From contig JBFWNV010000009.1 of the NCBI GenBank assembly GCA_050250875.1, positions 84,268 through 148,267 of the forward strand: a stretch of DNA of 64,000 nucleotides. Reading direction: 5' to 3'. The stretch comes from CAWAYR01 sp050250875. Its GTDB lineage: Bacteria > Acidobacteriota > Vicinamibacteria > Vicinamibacterales > UBA2999. Of the stretch, positions 1 to 9,015 are shown in pieces; within the stretch, counting starts at the first letter, position 1, and each line of letters opens with the position of its first letter. Both the position numbers and the translations under genes were made by a program. The notes under the pieces were generated by a model. That model saw nothing but the letters and a program-made list of their open reading frames with translations, was not told where the DNA came from and ran no database searches.

Positions 1-655
1 CGAGGCCGGGGAAGATGGTGCCGGAATGGTCGGAGAGGCCGACCGGGCAGCGATAGCGGCTGCGGAAGGCCGGCAGCAGATTGAGGCCGACGTTTTCGGG
101 CCCACATGGGTACTCGGTCGTGCACTGCAGGACCGTGAGCGGGCACCCGTGAGCCGTGACGTGCCGGACGGCCTCGTCGACCTCCGCCAGGGGGCTCATG
201 CCCGTGGACAGCAGGACCGGCAGACCGGTGGAGGCAACGCGATCGAGCAGCGGACGATTGCTGAGTTCGCCGGAGGCGACCTTCCAGGCGGCGACGCCGA
301 CCCGCCGCAGCAGTTCGAAGGCCTCGTCGGAGAAGGGCGAGCTCAGGAAGAACAGCCCGCGCTCGTCGGCATGGCGCCTCAGCCCCAGCCACTGCGACTC
401 GGAGAACTCCATGCGACGCCAGTAGGCACGGCGATCGGCATCCTGGCGGCTGAACGGTGTGCGCCAGCCCTCTTGGGCCGTGCTCTCGGCAGCGGCGACG
501 TGAGTCTGGAACTTCACCGCGTCGGCTCCGGCCGCCGCGATCGCGTCGATGAAGGCATGGGCCAGGCCGAGACTGCCGTCATGGGCCTGGGCGACCTCGC
601 CGATGAGCAGCGTCCGGGGGGCGGCGCCGGCGGCGCCGCCGAGGGCGACGAACAC
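1..655 (-). CDS. neuB: N-acetylneuraminate (nonulosonate) synthase family, NeuB-like, partial
   Basis: This is the N-terminal part of a NeuB-type synthase; the C-terminus lies beyond the window edge. The family condenses phosphoenolpyruvate with a six-carbon amino sugar to make sialic, legionaminic or pseudaminic acid. The TIM-barrel motifs are visible in order: GEVAQAHDGS near residue 20, DAVKFQTH near residue 45, SSPFSD, KVASGEL, LLSTGMS, QCTTEYP and GLSDHSG at the truncated end. I chose the GTG start because it sits 1 nt past the permease stop codon, implying one transcript, and leaves a normal lead before the first motif. The substrate cannot be read from sequence. A NeuA-type gene about 8 kb upstream on the same strand supports a nonulosonic-acid pathway. 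Confidence 0.88.
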   Translation of the reverse strand, partial: MFVALGGAAGAAPRTLLIGEVAQAHDGSLGLAHAFIDAIAAAGADAVKFQTHVAAAESTAQEGWRTPFSRQDADRRAYWRRMEFSESQWLGLRRHADERGLFFLSSPFSDEAFELLRRVGVAAWKVASGELSNRPLLDRVASTGLPVLLSTGMSPLAEVDEAVRHVTAHGCPLTVLQCTTEYPCGPENVGLNLLPAFRSRYRCPVGLSDHSGTIFPGL

Positions 656-656
656 G

Positions 657-1535
657 TCAGACGATGTCGGCAAACGCCTTCTCCATGCGCCGGAAGTAGT
701 ACGCGCCGCCGAGCAGCATGAGCAACGCGGCGAACGCCGACAGCGCGATCATGCCGCCCGGCGCTGTATCGGTGCCGAGCAGAGCCCAGCGCACGCCTTC
801 GACGACGCCCGCCATCGGATTCAGTCCGTAGACGGTTCGCCAGGGCTCCTCCAGCAGACTGCTCGGATAAGCGATCGGCGTCGCAAACAGCCAGAACTGG
901 GTGATGAACGGCACGACGTAGCGCACGTCGCGGAAGCGGACGTTGAGCGCTGAGAGCCACAGGCCGACCCCGAGCGCCGTGGCGATTGCCAGCAGCAGCA
1001 GTCCGGGCAGCCACACGACATTGACGGTCGGCGCGATGCCATAGAACGCCATCATGCCCAGCAGGATGAGGAAGGCGAGAAGGAAGTCGACGGCGCCGCC
1101 GAGAACGCTGGCCGCTGGAATCAACAAGCGAGGAAAGTAGACCTTCTGGATCAGATTGGCGCTGCCGACCAGACTGTTCGACGACTGGCTCAGTCCATTG
1201 GCGAAGAACGTCCAGGGCACCAGCGCTGCGAAGCTGAACAGCGGATAGGGGATGCCGTCCGACGGAATGGCCGACAGCCGGCCGAAGACCACGCTGAAGA
1301 CCGCCATCGTCATCACCGGCTGGATGATGGCCCAGCTGGCGCCCAGGGCGGTCTGCTTGTAGCGGACGACCACATCCCGCCAAGTCAGAAAATAGGCCAG
1401 TTCACGATAGCGCCAGACCTCGGCGAGGTCCAGTGACACCCAGCCGGAGGAACGCTCGATGCGCGTGATCGGCAGCGGCTGTTCTTCGTGCTCGGCGAGT
1501 GCGGTCGGTGGTGCGGTCTGTTCGGTGACGGGCAT
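657..1535 (-). CDS. ABC-2 type polysaccharide/polyol export permease (Wzm/TagG-like)
   Basis: This 292-residue inner-membrane permease belongs to the ABC-2 family that exports O-antigen, teichoic acid or capsule. After a roughly 50-residue cytoplasmic lead come the family signature LTWRDVVVRYKQ and six hydrophobic segments, including one around FSFAALVPWTFFANGL and the conserved RFRDVRYVVPFITQFWLF. The longer open frame upstream of the ATG is just the shadow of the kinase gene, and the ATG gives the usual family length. The ATPase partner is not in the window; it may lie beyond the left edge past neuB. The presence of this permease beside Wzc/Wza-type proteins mixes two export routes that usually have separate gene sets. 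Confidence 0.92.
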   Translation of the reverse strand: MPVTEQTAPPTALAEHEEQPLPITRIERSSGWVSLDLAEVWRYRELAYFLTWRDVVVRYKQTALGASWAIIQPVMTMAVFSVVFGRLSAIPSDGIPYPLFSFAALVPWTFFANGLSQSSNSLVGSANLIQKVYFPRLLIPAASVLGGAVDFLLAFLILLGMMAFYGIAPTVNVVWLPGLLLLAIATALGVGLWLSALNVRFRDVRYVVPFITQFWLFATPIAYPSSLLEEPWRTVYGLNPMAGVVEGVRWALLGTDTAPGGMIALSAFAALLMLLGGAYYFRRMEKAFADIV

Positions 1536-1624
1536 GATCAGGTGTGCGGAATCGGGAACGGGCGCCGGCGGATGCCGGCGGCTCAGCGGGGCTGCAGGCG
1601 GCGGGGCGCCGGGCCCCGCCGGCA

Positions 1625-3916
1625 TCAGTCGAAGGCCGCTTCCTTCGCCGCGGCGGCCGCGGCCTTGGACATCGGCGCCGTGTAGTAGTCGCCGTATTTC
1701 TTGGAGTAATGGTCGCCGTAGTAGAACGCGTTGCGCTTGAAGTTCACCCCGTTCAGGACCGCGCCGACGAAGCGGGCGTTGGCGCCGTCGAGAAGATTGA
1801 GCGCGTTGGCCGCCGCGGGCGCCTTGGTCTTGTCTGCGGCGACGACGAACAGCACGCCGGCCGTGACGTGGGCGAGCAGCGGGGCGTCGGTCACCGCCAT
1901 CACCGGCGGCGAGTCGACGATGACCCAGTCGAACGCATCGGGCAGCGCGGTGATGAACCCCCGACACTGCTCGGAGCTGAGCAGGTCGGAAGGATTGGCC
2001 GGCGTCGCTCCGGCCGGGACCAGCCACAGGTTCGGCACCGAGGTGCCGACCGCGCACTGTGCCCCGGTCCACCCGCTGCCGAGTGCCTCGGACAGGCCCG
2101 GTCCCTGGGACTGGCCGAAGACCGCGTGCACGCGAGGCTTGCGCATGTCGGCGTCGACGATGAGCACGCGCCGGCCGGTCTGGGCCAGCGAGATGGCGAG
2201 ATTGCAGGCGACCGTGGTCTTCCCCTCGCCCGGTCCGGTGCTCGTCACCAGAATCGTGCGGACGGCCTCGTCAGCCGACGAGAACAGCACGTTGGTGCGC
2301 ACCGCGCGGAATGCTTCCTGGAAGACCGCGGGGAGACGACGGTCGGACAGCAGAGGCGACGCGTGGGCGCGGCGTCCGGTCAGCCTCGGCACCAGGCCCA
2401 GGCAGGGCAGACCGAGCGCGCTCTTGACCTCCTCGGGGGTCGTCAGCGCCCGATCCATGTAATCGCGGAAGAACGCCACGGCCAGGGCCAGCAGCGAGCC
2501 GCCGAAGAGCGCCATCAGCAGGTTGCGACGGACGTTCGGGCTCACGGCAGACTGCGGCACCGACGCGCGGTCGACGACGCGGATGTTGGAGGCGACGAGC
2601 CCGGTCGTGACGCCCGTCTCTTTGGCCCGCTGCAGCAGGGTGGAGAAGATCTCCTGATCGGTGGCGGCCGCGCGGGCGAGATCTTCGAATTCCGCCCGTC
2701 GGCCGGCCGAGGCCATCGACTCGCGCCGCTGGGCCTCGACGGCCTGGACCAGCCGCTGTTCCTGCTCCAGGGCGGCCTCGTAGTCGGTCTGGACCCGCTC
2801 GACGGCGGTGTCCAGTTCGGCCTTCAGCCGGGCCGCGGTGGCTTCGATGGCGACGCGCAGCTTGGCGCGATCGGGATGTCGGTCGCCGAACCGCGGCGCC
2901 AGCTGCAGGTCCTGCTGTCTCAGCTCGTCGAGTTCGCGCCTGAGTCCCTGCACCGCGACGTTGGCCTGCACGAACTGCAGGCTCTCGAGGCCGGCCTGAT
3001 CGCTCTGCAGGGCCCGGACCTGCGTATGGAGCGTTTCCTTCTGGATGCGATCGGTGCGCGCGGCCATGAGGCTGGCATTGAGACTCTCGAGCCGCCGCAG
3101 CCCGAGGTCGGCGCCTTCGGTCGACGCGTCGGGCCGTTGCTCGCGATAGCGCTGCAGGGTCGTCTGGCTGGCCTGCAACTGCTTGCGGTGCTCATCGAGC
3201 TGGCCGGCCAGCCAGTCGGCGGCCTCCTTGGCGATCGTGGACTTGAACTCACGGTTCTGATCGACATAGGCGTCGGTCAGCGCGTTGGCGACGGCGGCCG
3301 CCAGCTTCGGGTCGGGGGCCCGGAACGAGACGTCGACGAGGCGGCTGGCGCCGGCCTGACTCACGGTCAGGCGGCGGAGCAGGTGGTCGATCGCCGTGGC
3401 GTGTTCGGGTGTCTCCTTGTAGCCGAGGGCCTCGTCGGGATCGGGCCCTTCGGGCTGCTCCAGGCCGCCGCGCACGTAGTTCGGGGACTTGGAGATCTTG
3501 GCCGGCAGCGCCGCCACCCACTCGACGACGGCGTTCCACCGCGCCTCGAGCGCCGACGGCGGCTCGACCTCGCCGCCGCCGAACGCCGGGTGCTGCCACA
3601 GCTGGAGCGCCTCCAAGGTGCGCCTGGCCAGTGTCCGGCTCTCGAGGATTCGCCGTTGGGTCTCCTGGTACTGCTGCGATTCGTTGGTCGGATCCGATTG
3701 CTCGTCGGTCTCGAAGACGACCACCTTCGGGCGCTCGACTTCGATCATCAGCTGCGCCCGCGCTTCGTAGAGCGGTTCGGTGCGCGCCGTGACGACGGCG
3801 ACGACGCCGACGACGAGGGCCAGCGTCGTCAGGGCGATCCACCGCCGCTTCGAGAGGACGCGCAGGTAGTGCAGCAGGTGAGGGGACGCAGGCGGCGGCG
3901 CCGTCGTGCGCGTCAT
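1625..3916 (-). CDS. Polysaccharide co-polymerase with C-terminal BY-kinase (Wzc/GumC-ExoP type)
   Basis: This 763-residue inner-membrane protein controls chain length and export of a surface polysaccharide and carries an autophosphorylating tyrosine kinase. A first membrane segment lies near residues 26-44, followed by a Wzz-type periplasmic domain with long coiled coil and a second membrane segment near 462-482 after a proline-containing PQSAVSPN stretch. The kinase has Walker A GPGEGKTT (Lys566), Walker A' VDADMRKP (near 587) and Walker B VIVDSPP (Asp668). The C-terminal tyrosine cluster has Tyr at 732, 733, 737, 741, 744 and 745. I chose the ATG at 3916 because a GGAGGA ribosome site lies 6 nt upstream; a longer in-frame ORF lacks one. 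The gene sits 34 nt from the Wza-like gene, so they are probably co-transcribed. Confidence 0.95.
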   Translation of the reverse strand: MTRTTAPPPASPHLLHYLRVLSKRRWIALTTLALVVGVVAVVTARTEPLYEARAQLMIEVERPKVVVFETDEQSDPTNESQQYQETQRRILESRTLARRTLEALQLWQHPAFGGGEVEPPSALEARWNAVVEWVAALPAKISKSPNYVRGGLEQPEGPDPDEALGYKETPEHATAIDHLLRRLTVSQAGASRLVDVSFRAPDPKLAAAVANALTDAYVDQNREFKSTIAKEAADWLAGQLDEHRKQLQASQTTLQRYREQRPDASTEGADLGLRRLESLNASLMAARTDRIQKETLHTQVRALQSDQAGLESLQFVQANVAVQGLRRELDELRQQDLQLAPRFGDRHPDRAKLRVAIEATAARLKAELDTAVERVQTDYEAALEQEQRLVQAVEAQRRESMASAGRRAEFEDLARAAATDQEIFSTLLQRAKETGVTTGLVASNIRVVDRASVPQSAVSPNVRRNLLMALFGGSLLALAVAFFRDYMDRALTTPEEVKSALGLPCLGLVPRLTGRRAHASPLLSDRRLPAVFQEAFRAVRTNVLFSSADEAVRTILVTSTGPGEGKTTVACNLAISLAQTGRRVLIVDADMRKPRVHAVFGQSQGPGLSEALGSGWTGAQCAVGTSVPNLWLVPAGATPANPSDLLSSEQCRGFITALPDAFDWVIVDSPPVMAVTDAPLLAHVTAGVLFVVAADKTKAPAAANALNLLDGANARFVGAVLNGVNFKRNAFYYGDHYSKKYGDYYTAPMSKAAAAAAKEAAFD

Positions 3917-3950
3917 GGCTGTTCCTCCAGCGGGCGGCTCGGAACCGGCA

Positions 3951-4835
3951 TCAGTAGAACCGCTGCGGGACGACAATCGTGTCGCCGGGCAGGACCTCGT
4001 CGGTCAGCTTCACCTTGAATTCCTTCTTCTTGCCGTCGACGATCCTCACGATGCGCACCCGGTTCATGGCGCCGCGCTCGGTGATGCCGCCGGCCAGGGA
4101 CAGCGCCTGCATGACGGTCGTGCCGCGCCGGGCGACGTACTGCCCCGGATTCCTGACATGGCCGAAGACGAAGAAGTTCTCGGCCCGCGGCACGAAGATC
4201 GTGTCGCCGTTCTGCAGGGCGACGTTCTTCGTGAGATCGCCGCGCTGCAGGCTGGCCAGATCGACGCGGATCATCTCGGCGTCGGCGGCCTCGGTCGGCA
4301 AGACTGCGTGCGCGCGGGGACCGGCGTCGGCCGGACGGACGATCACCACTTCGCTGGCGGCCTCGGCGGTCGGCGAGCCGGCCTGCGCCAGCGCTTCGAT
4401 GAGCGTCGTCTCGCCGCGGAGGGGGTAGCTGCCGGCCGAGCGGACCTCGCCGATGATGAAGACGCGCTGGCTGACGTACGCGTCCACGACGATCGTGACC
4501 TGCGGTTCCGTGAAGATGCGCTCGTCGCGCAGCCGCCTGGTCATCTCGGCCTCGACGTCGTCGGCGGTGCGTCCGGTGGCCTGGAACTTGCCGACGATCG
4601 GGAAGGTGAAACCGCCGTCAGGTTCGATCGTGAACTTGCCGGACAGGTCGAGCTGATCCCAGACGGTGATGGCCAGGACGTCGCCCGGGCCGAGGACGTA
4701 GTCGCGTCCCTGCGCGGCCGCGGGCGAGCCGGCGCCGAGCACGAGCGCGGCGAGCGCGCCGAGGCCGAGCGCCGCCGCGAGCCGGCTCGGGCCGGGCGGG
4801 GGCGGCGCCGGGCGGTTGGTGATGCTGGAGCTCAT
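3951..4835 (-). CDS. Polysaccharide export protein, Wza/GumB family
   Basis: This 294-residue exported protein would form the periplasmic or outer-membrane exit channel for the polysaccharide. A long signal peptide ends near residue 42 (SPAAAQG). The Poly_export domain follows, with YVLGPGDVLAITVWDQ and the FPIVGKFQATGRT stretch, and then two SLBB-type domains starting near RVFIIGEVRSAGSYPL and FFVFGHVRNPGQYV. There is no lipobox cysteine, unlike Escherichia coli Wza, so outer-membrane anchoring would have to use a partner; the barrel protein encoded next, 13 nt downstream, is a candidate. The order barrel, Wza, Wzc is typical of Wzy-dependent export loci. Confidence 0.93.
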   Translation of the reverse strand: MSSSITNRPAPPPPGPSRLAAALGLGALAALVLGAGSPAAAQGRDYVLGPGDVLAITVWDQLDLSGKFTIEPDGGFTFPIVGKFQATGRTADDVEAEMTRRLRDERIFTEPQVTIVVDAYVSQRVFIIGEVRSAGSYPLRGETTLIEALAQAGSPTAEAASEVVIVRPADAGPRAHAVLPTEAADAEMIRVDLASLQRGDLTKNVALQNGDTIFVPRAENFFVFGHVRNPGQYVARRGTTVMQALSLAGGITERGAMNRVRIVRIVDGKKKEFKVKLTDEVLPGDTIVVPQRFY

Positions 4836-4848
4836 CGGTAGTCCGTCC

Positions 4849-6075
4849 TCAGTTCAAGGCGTAACTGATCGAGCCCAGGATACGCAAGTTGTCGTACCGG
4901 CCGAGCGGCAGTACCGACTGCCGGTTGATCGACTCGGCGCGCACGCCCAGCCGCAGTCCCTGCGTGAAGTAGAAGCCGATGCCGCCGCCGAAGGTGTCGA
5001 TCGTGTCGGCCCGGTCGACGACCGCGCCACCGTCGATGGGCAGCTGGAACTGGCCGAAATCGAGGCGCTGCCGCCGCGCGCTGGCCGTGACGTCCCAGCG
5101 TTCGGTGACCCGATGCGTGATCGTTCCGGTGAAGGCGGTCTGCAGGGAATAGGACGAGCCCATGTCGATGGTCGGCATCACGTCGCGGCTCACCGCCAGG
5201 TGGAGCCGCGTCAGGCCGAGAAATACGTAGCCGACGTCGATGTTGGCCACCACGCCGGTGAACGCTCTCAGTGCGTCGTTCTTCGGCGTGAACGACATCC
5301 AGCCGACGGCGACGCCGCCGGTGACCACGGCGTCGGCGGCGAAGGTGAGTCCGGGGACGATGCGCAGGCTGTCGCTGTCCTGCCGCGGGCTGAAGCGGAA
5401 CCGCTCCTCGCGGCTGGATACCGTGACGGACAGGGTCGTCGGCGGGGTCAAGGCGTAGCGAAGCGTCCCCTGGTAGCCGCGCGTCCGGCGGTCGAGCGCG
5501 GTCTGGAGACTGCTGCCCGCGAAGGTCGCATCATCGTCGAATCGGATGCGATTGTCGGAGACGGCGAGGTCGAGGTGCGTGCTGTCGCTGAGCCGGACGT
5601 CGAGTCCGGCCGTCAGCGGCTCACTGCGGTTCACCGCCCGAGTGTCGATCCGGCCGTCGGTGCGATCGTTGGTCCTGATGAAGGACGCCTCGGCATACGG
5701 CGTCACCCAGAACAGATCGAGTGCGGCCCGGAGGCGGCTGTTGGTGTTGACGGCGCGCTCGGTGGCGTACCGCTTGAAGTAGACCAGGTTGAACTGCTGG
5801 CGCCCGTCGAGCCGCAGCCGCCCGAAACGCAGCCACACGTCGACCGCCGGCTGGACCACGGCGGTGAAGTCATCGCGAGGATTCTCGCTTTCGTTGAACA
5901 CGTTGGAGTCGAGGCCGAAGGTCGGGATCGACAGATCCGGCGTGAACGACAGGGCTCCCACCCGAACCATGGCGGTTTCCGCCGGGTCGGCGGTCTGGGC
6001 GCCGGCCGTCGCCGCCGCCACAGCGAAGTACGCGGTGGCGAGCAGGCGTCGAATCGTCTCGGCGCGGCCGGGCAT
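4849..6075 (-). CDS. Outer-membrane beta-barrel protein of the exopolysaccharide locus
   Basis: This 408-residue protein has a cleavable signal peptide (about residues 1-25, ending TAGAQ). After it come alternating amphipathic strands typical of a large outer-membrane barrel, with polar turns such as SREERFRFSPRQDSDS and a C-terminal strand ending ISYALN. It resembles the barrel proteins often encoded beside Wza/Wzc genes and may act as the outer-membrane pore or secretin-like partner. The ATG used here is 4 nt from the stop of the upstream aminotransferase, which indicates a shared transcript. The longer frame upstream is only the shadow of that gene. The exact role is inferred from context. 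Confidence 0.8.
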   Translation of the reverse strand: MPGRAETIRRLLATAYFAVAAATAGAQTADPAETAMVRVGALSFTPDLSIPTFGLDSNVFNESENPRDDFTAVVQPAVDVWLRFGRLRLDGRQQFNLVYFKRYATERAVNTNSRLRAALDLFWVTPYAEASFIRTNDRTDGRIDTRAVNRSEPLTAGLDVRLSDSTHLDLAVSDNRIRFDDDATFAGSSLQTALDRRTRGYQGTLRYALTPPTTLSVTVSSREERFRFSPRQDSDSLRIVPGLTFAADAVVTGGVAVGWMSFTPKNDALRAFTGVVANIDVGYVFLGLTRLHLAVSRDVMPTIDMGSSYSLQTAFTGTITHRVTERWDVTASARRQRLDFGQFQLPIDGGAVVDRADTIDTFGGGIGFYFTQGLRLGVRAESINRQSVLPLGRYDNLRILGSISYALN

Positions 6076-6079
6076 CGCG

Positions 6080-7267
6080 TCAGTGCCTCCCGGCCGCCAG
6101 GCACACAGTCGACAGGCGCGCGGAAGCGTCGGCGTGCCGGCGGCAGAGGCCGATGATTCGCTCCGACTGGGCCGCGGTCCGGAATCGGCTGACCGGCAGT
6201 TGTACGAGCCGCTGCGCCAGCCGCAGCGAGACCGGGGTCGATTGCGCGTCGGCGCGCCAGGTGGCGGCGCCGAACGCCGAGACCCCGATGGCATTGCGCC
6301 ACATGGCGCTGGCCTTGACGCCGTGACCGACCAGATCGGCCTTCAGCGCGTCCGCGTCGGCGCCGGCCGGCGGGTCGACCGAGACCGACGTGCAGATGTG
6401 GTCGCCGCCGCCGTCGGCCTGGAACGTGAACCCCAGCGGCTCGAGCGCCTCGCGCAGGACGCGGGCACATTCCCGTTTCCGGGCCAGCGCGTCGCCGTAG
6501 CGGGGCAGGAATGCCCGCAGCATCAGGCGGCCGACGGCGTCGAACTCGCGGACCGGCAGCGGTGCGTAGTTGCCGACCTCGCGGGGATAGACCGGAGAAT
6601 CGGCGAGCAGCGCGTAGGCGGCGTGTTCGATCATGCTCGACAGCGGATACTTGATTAGCGTCGCGGCGTGGAGCAGTCCGTCGACGCCGAGATGGGCCGC
6701 GGCCGGCGGCGGCAGCGGGGTCGCCGCCAGGGCCAGGCCGCCGGCGCGCACGGGCAGGCACTTCGGCAGGCTGAACATCGCATAGTGGCCGTCGGACCCG
6801 ACGAGGCGGCCGGCGCGGCTGGCGCCCAGCGCCCGGGCGCAGTCCTCGATCAGCAGCAGCCCGTGGGCGTCGCAGAACTCCCGGTAGCGGCGGCCGTCGG
6901 CCGGCAGGCCGAACGTGTGCTCGATGAGCAGCGCGCGCGCCCCGTCGAGGTGGGCGGGCGTGACGGTCCCGAGATCGAGGTGGTAGGTCTCGACATCGAC
7001 GTCGGCGAAGACCGGTGTGATTCCATACTTCTGGAAGACGCCCACGAAGTCGTCGGGAAAGAAGGCCGGCATGATGATCCGGCTGCCGGCCAGGCCGGCG
7101 GCGACGACGATCTGCTCGAATGCGGCCTTGCCTTGGCTGGCGAACTGGACGTGCCGGCCGTGCAGCGGGACGTACGGCTGGAGCAGCGTCTCGACCGGCG
7201 TTCCGGCTGTCGCCATGAGCCCGCCGAGCAACTCGGAGATGCGGATTCGCTCACGGGTCGTGATCAT
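6080..7267 (-). CDS. DegT/DnrJ/EryC1/StrS-family aminotransferase
   Basis: This 395-residue protein is a PLP-dependent sugar aminotransferase of the DegT fold. Visible landmarks are the cofactor-site ASQGKAAFEQ region, the substrate strand IIMPAFFPDDFV, the PLP-pyridine Asp in LLIEDCARALGAS, and the Schiff-base lysine in MFSLPKCLPVRAGG. The last motif departs from the common SFHxxK-GEGG form, so it may be a divergent subgroup. The family adds an amino group to a nucleotide-linked keto sugar, which fits biosynthesis of an amino sugar or a nonulosonic-acid precursor. The start ATG overlaps the stop of the upstream FemAB-like gene by 4 nt (ATGA), implying translational coupling. Confidence 0.85.
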   Translation of the reverse strand: MITTRERIRISELLGGLMATAGTPVETLLQPYVPLHGRHVQFASQGKAAFEQIVVAAGLAGSRIIMPAFFPDDFVGVFQKYGITPVFADVDVETYHLDLGTVTPAHLDGARALLIEHTFGLPADGRRYREFCDAHGLLLIEDCARALGASRAGRLVGSDGHYAMFSLPKCLPVRAGGLALAATPLPPPAAAHLGVDGLLHAATLIKYPLSSMIEHAAYALLADSPVYPREVGNYAPLPVREFDAVGRLMLRAFLPRYGDALARKRECARVLREALEPLGFTFQADGGGDHICTSVSVDPPAGADADALKADLVGHGVKASAMWRNAIGVSAFGAATWRADAQSTPVSLRLAQRLVQLPVSRFRTAAQSERIIGLCRRHADASARLSTVCLAAGRH

Positions 7268-8292
7268 CGCAGCCCGGCCGACAGGCGCTGCACCGCGCCG
7301 AGCAGCGCCTGACGGGCCCGGAATCCCTGGATGACCGAGCGGCGAACCAATCCGAACACCGGGCTGAGGACCAGGTGTCCGGCGGGCAGGGACACCAGCG
7401 TGCCGCCCAGTTTCTCCTTGTACTCACCGCCGCCGCAGGCGTCGTAGCATCGCAGTCCCCGCGTACGCGCCGACTGCATCGCGCGCCACTGGATGAGATC
7501 GTTGGCGCCGAACGGATAGGCCGACGTGTAGGACGCCCCGGCCCAGAAATAGGCGGCGCGGTGGTCGAACAGCAGGATGACCGACGCCAGCCGCTGCCCC
7601 TCGTGCATCGCCGTCAACGCCTGGAGACGCCCGGCCGCGCCGAGAATCCTGGTCACGACCTCGATGCGGCGCAGATCGTAGGTCGGGGCCTTGCCCTGAC
7701 GGTTGAACACCGAGCGCAGCATGTCGAAGAACTCCGCGGCGAAGGTCGGTGCCGTGTCCTCGACGACAGTCACGCCCTGCTTCTCGGCCTTGCGGACCTT
7801 GTTGCGCATCGCCGGCTTGAGGTGCTGCCACACGGCGGCCTCGTCGCCGCTCAGATCGACGCGGTAGGTTCGCGTGGGCTGGAGTCGGAATCCGCCGGCG
7901 GTGAGGCTGGGGCCGTCGAAGTACTCCCCGCCGACCTCCACGAGGCCGATCCGCGCCTCGACGGCCCAGCGTCGCACCGCCTGCAGGAACTCACCGGCGG
8001 GCGGCGCCGTACGGAACAGCGGGTACATGTAGTCAGTGCCGGTGCCAGGCAGCGGTGCGCCGAACACGCTCATGCCGAACTTCTTCACCAGGTAACCGCA
8101 CCAATGGCCGCACACCTCGCCGTCGCGCAGGACCTGGAATCGCACGACCCGTCCGGGCAGCGCCTCGTCCAGTGCGTCGTGCCAGACCGACGAATGGAAG
8201 ACCGTGGCGTTCTCGTATGGCCGGATCGCGTCGTCCCATCGGTGGGCGGGGCAGTCAGGCCACTCACTGAGGATCAATCCTGATGGAGGCAC
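7264..8292 (-). CDS. FemAB-like GNAT-fold acyltransferase
   Basis: This 342-residue protein has the double-GNAT layout of FemAB/BioF2-like proteins. An N-terminal half carries FHSSVWHDAL and a GTGTDYMYPLF segment. A central LKPAMRNKVRKAEKQG motif near residue 165 is followed by a C-terminal GNAT half with ASVILLFDHRAAYFWAGAS and YPFGANDLIQW. The family transfers aminoacyl or acyl groups, and members in polysaccharide loci probably decorate the sugar. The start is GTG, 15 nt after the NeuA-like stop, and the end overlaps the DegT gene by 4 nt. The actual acyl donor and acceptor are unknown. Confidence 0.8.
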   Translation of the reverse strand: MPPSGLILSEWPDCPAHRWDDAIRPYENATVFHSSVWHDALDEALPGRVVRFQVLRDGEVCGHWCGYLVKKFGMSVFGAPLPGTGTDYMYPLFRTAPPAGEFLQAVRRWAVEARIGLVEVGGEYFDGPSLTAGGFRLQPTRTYRVDLSGDEAAVWQHLKPAMRNKVRKAEKQGVTVVEDTAPTFAAEFFDMLRSVFNRQGKAPTYDLRRIEVVTRILGAAGRLQALTAMHEGQRLASVILLFDHRAAYFWAGASYTSAYPFGANDLIQWRAMQSARTRGLRCYDACGGGEYKEKLGGTLVSLPAGHLVLSPVFGLVRRSVIQGFRARQALLGAVQRLSAGLR

Positions 8293-8307
8293 GGGGCAGC
8301 GGCTCCG

Positions 8308-9015
8308 TCAGACCAGGCGGTGATGTTGGACCAGCGCCTCGGCGATGATCCAATCGGTTGGTTCGTCGATGTTGCAGGCGCGGTCCCTCGGCATCAACCA
8401 CGCCCGGCAGTCGCGCCCCTTCAGAGAACGGTGGTTGACCAGCACGTCGCGTCGCGTGACGTAGACCGACCCGTCGCGCAGGTAGAGACGCGGCAGATCC
8501 TGGCGGCGTTGTCCCTCGCTGGCTTCGGCGAACGGGGGATCGACGGCGCGTCCATCGGCGTCGATGTATTTCATCCGGGCGGGGTGGGCGTCGCCGACCT
8601 CGACGAAGGAAATCACCGAGTCGGCGCCGGTCTGCTCCAGCAGTTCGATGGCGCCGTCGATGTCCTCCGGGCGGCGAAGCGGGTTGGTCGGCTGCAGGAT
8701 GAAGACGGCGTCGAAGCGGTCGCCACGCCGCTCGAGTTCGCACACGGCGTGCTCGATTACTGCGACGGCCGGCGTGTCGTCGCGCGCGAGGTCGCTCGGC
8801 CGCATGAACGGGACGTCGAGCCCGAACTGTCGACCGACAGCGGCAATTTCTTCGTCCTCGGTGGATAGGATCACCCGGCTCAACCGTCTCGCGTTCAAGG
8901 CGGCGATGGCCGTGTAGGCCAGCAACGGCTTGCCGGCCAGCAACGCGATGTTCTTCCGCGGGATGCCCTTCGAACCGCCGCGCGCGAGCGCCACACCCAG
9001 GACCCGCAAGCTCAC
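8308..9015 (-). CDS. neuA: CMP-sugar (acylneuraminate) cytidylyltransferase, NeuA-like
   Basis: This enzyme of about 235 residues activates a nonulosonic acid with CTP to give the CMP-sugar used by glycosyltransferases. The nucleotide-binding loop ARGGSKGIPRKNI is at the N-terminus, followed by VILSTEDEEIAAVG, the LQPTNPLRR motif near residue 100 and RDGSVYVTRRD, with NIDEPTDW at the end. I chose the GTG at 9015 because it puts the RGGSKG loop at the family's usual distance from the N-terminus. An in-frame TTG at 9099 would add 28 basic, unconserved residues. It is the first gene of the minus-strand polysaccharide run. With neuB at the far end, it makes nonulosonic acid the likely sugar. Confidence 0.9.
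   Translation of the reverse strand: MSLRVLGVALARGGSKGIPRKNIALLAGKPLLAYTAIAALNARRLSRVILSTEDEEIAAVGRQFGLDVPFMRPSDLARDDTPAVAVIEHAVCELERRGDRFDAVFILQPTNPLRRPEDIDGAIELLEQTGADSVISFVEVGDAHPARMKYIDADGRAVDPPFAEASEGQRRQDLPRLYLRDGSVYVTRRDVLVNHRSLKGRDCRAWLMPRDRACNIDEPTDWIIAEALVQHHRLV

Noticed and set aside
1544..4018. Long plus-strand open frame (824 codons) opposite the BY-kinase gene
   Set aside because: It is the antisense shadow of a gene with clear kinase motifs; its translation is Arg/Gly/Ala-rich without any domain pattern, as expected in high-GC DNA.
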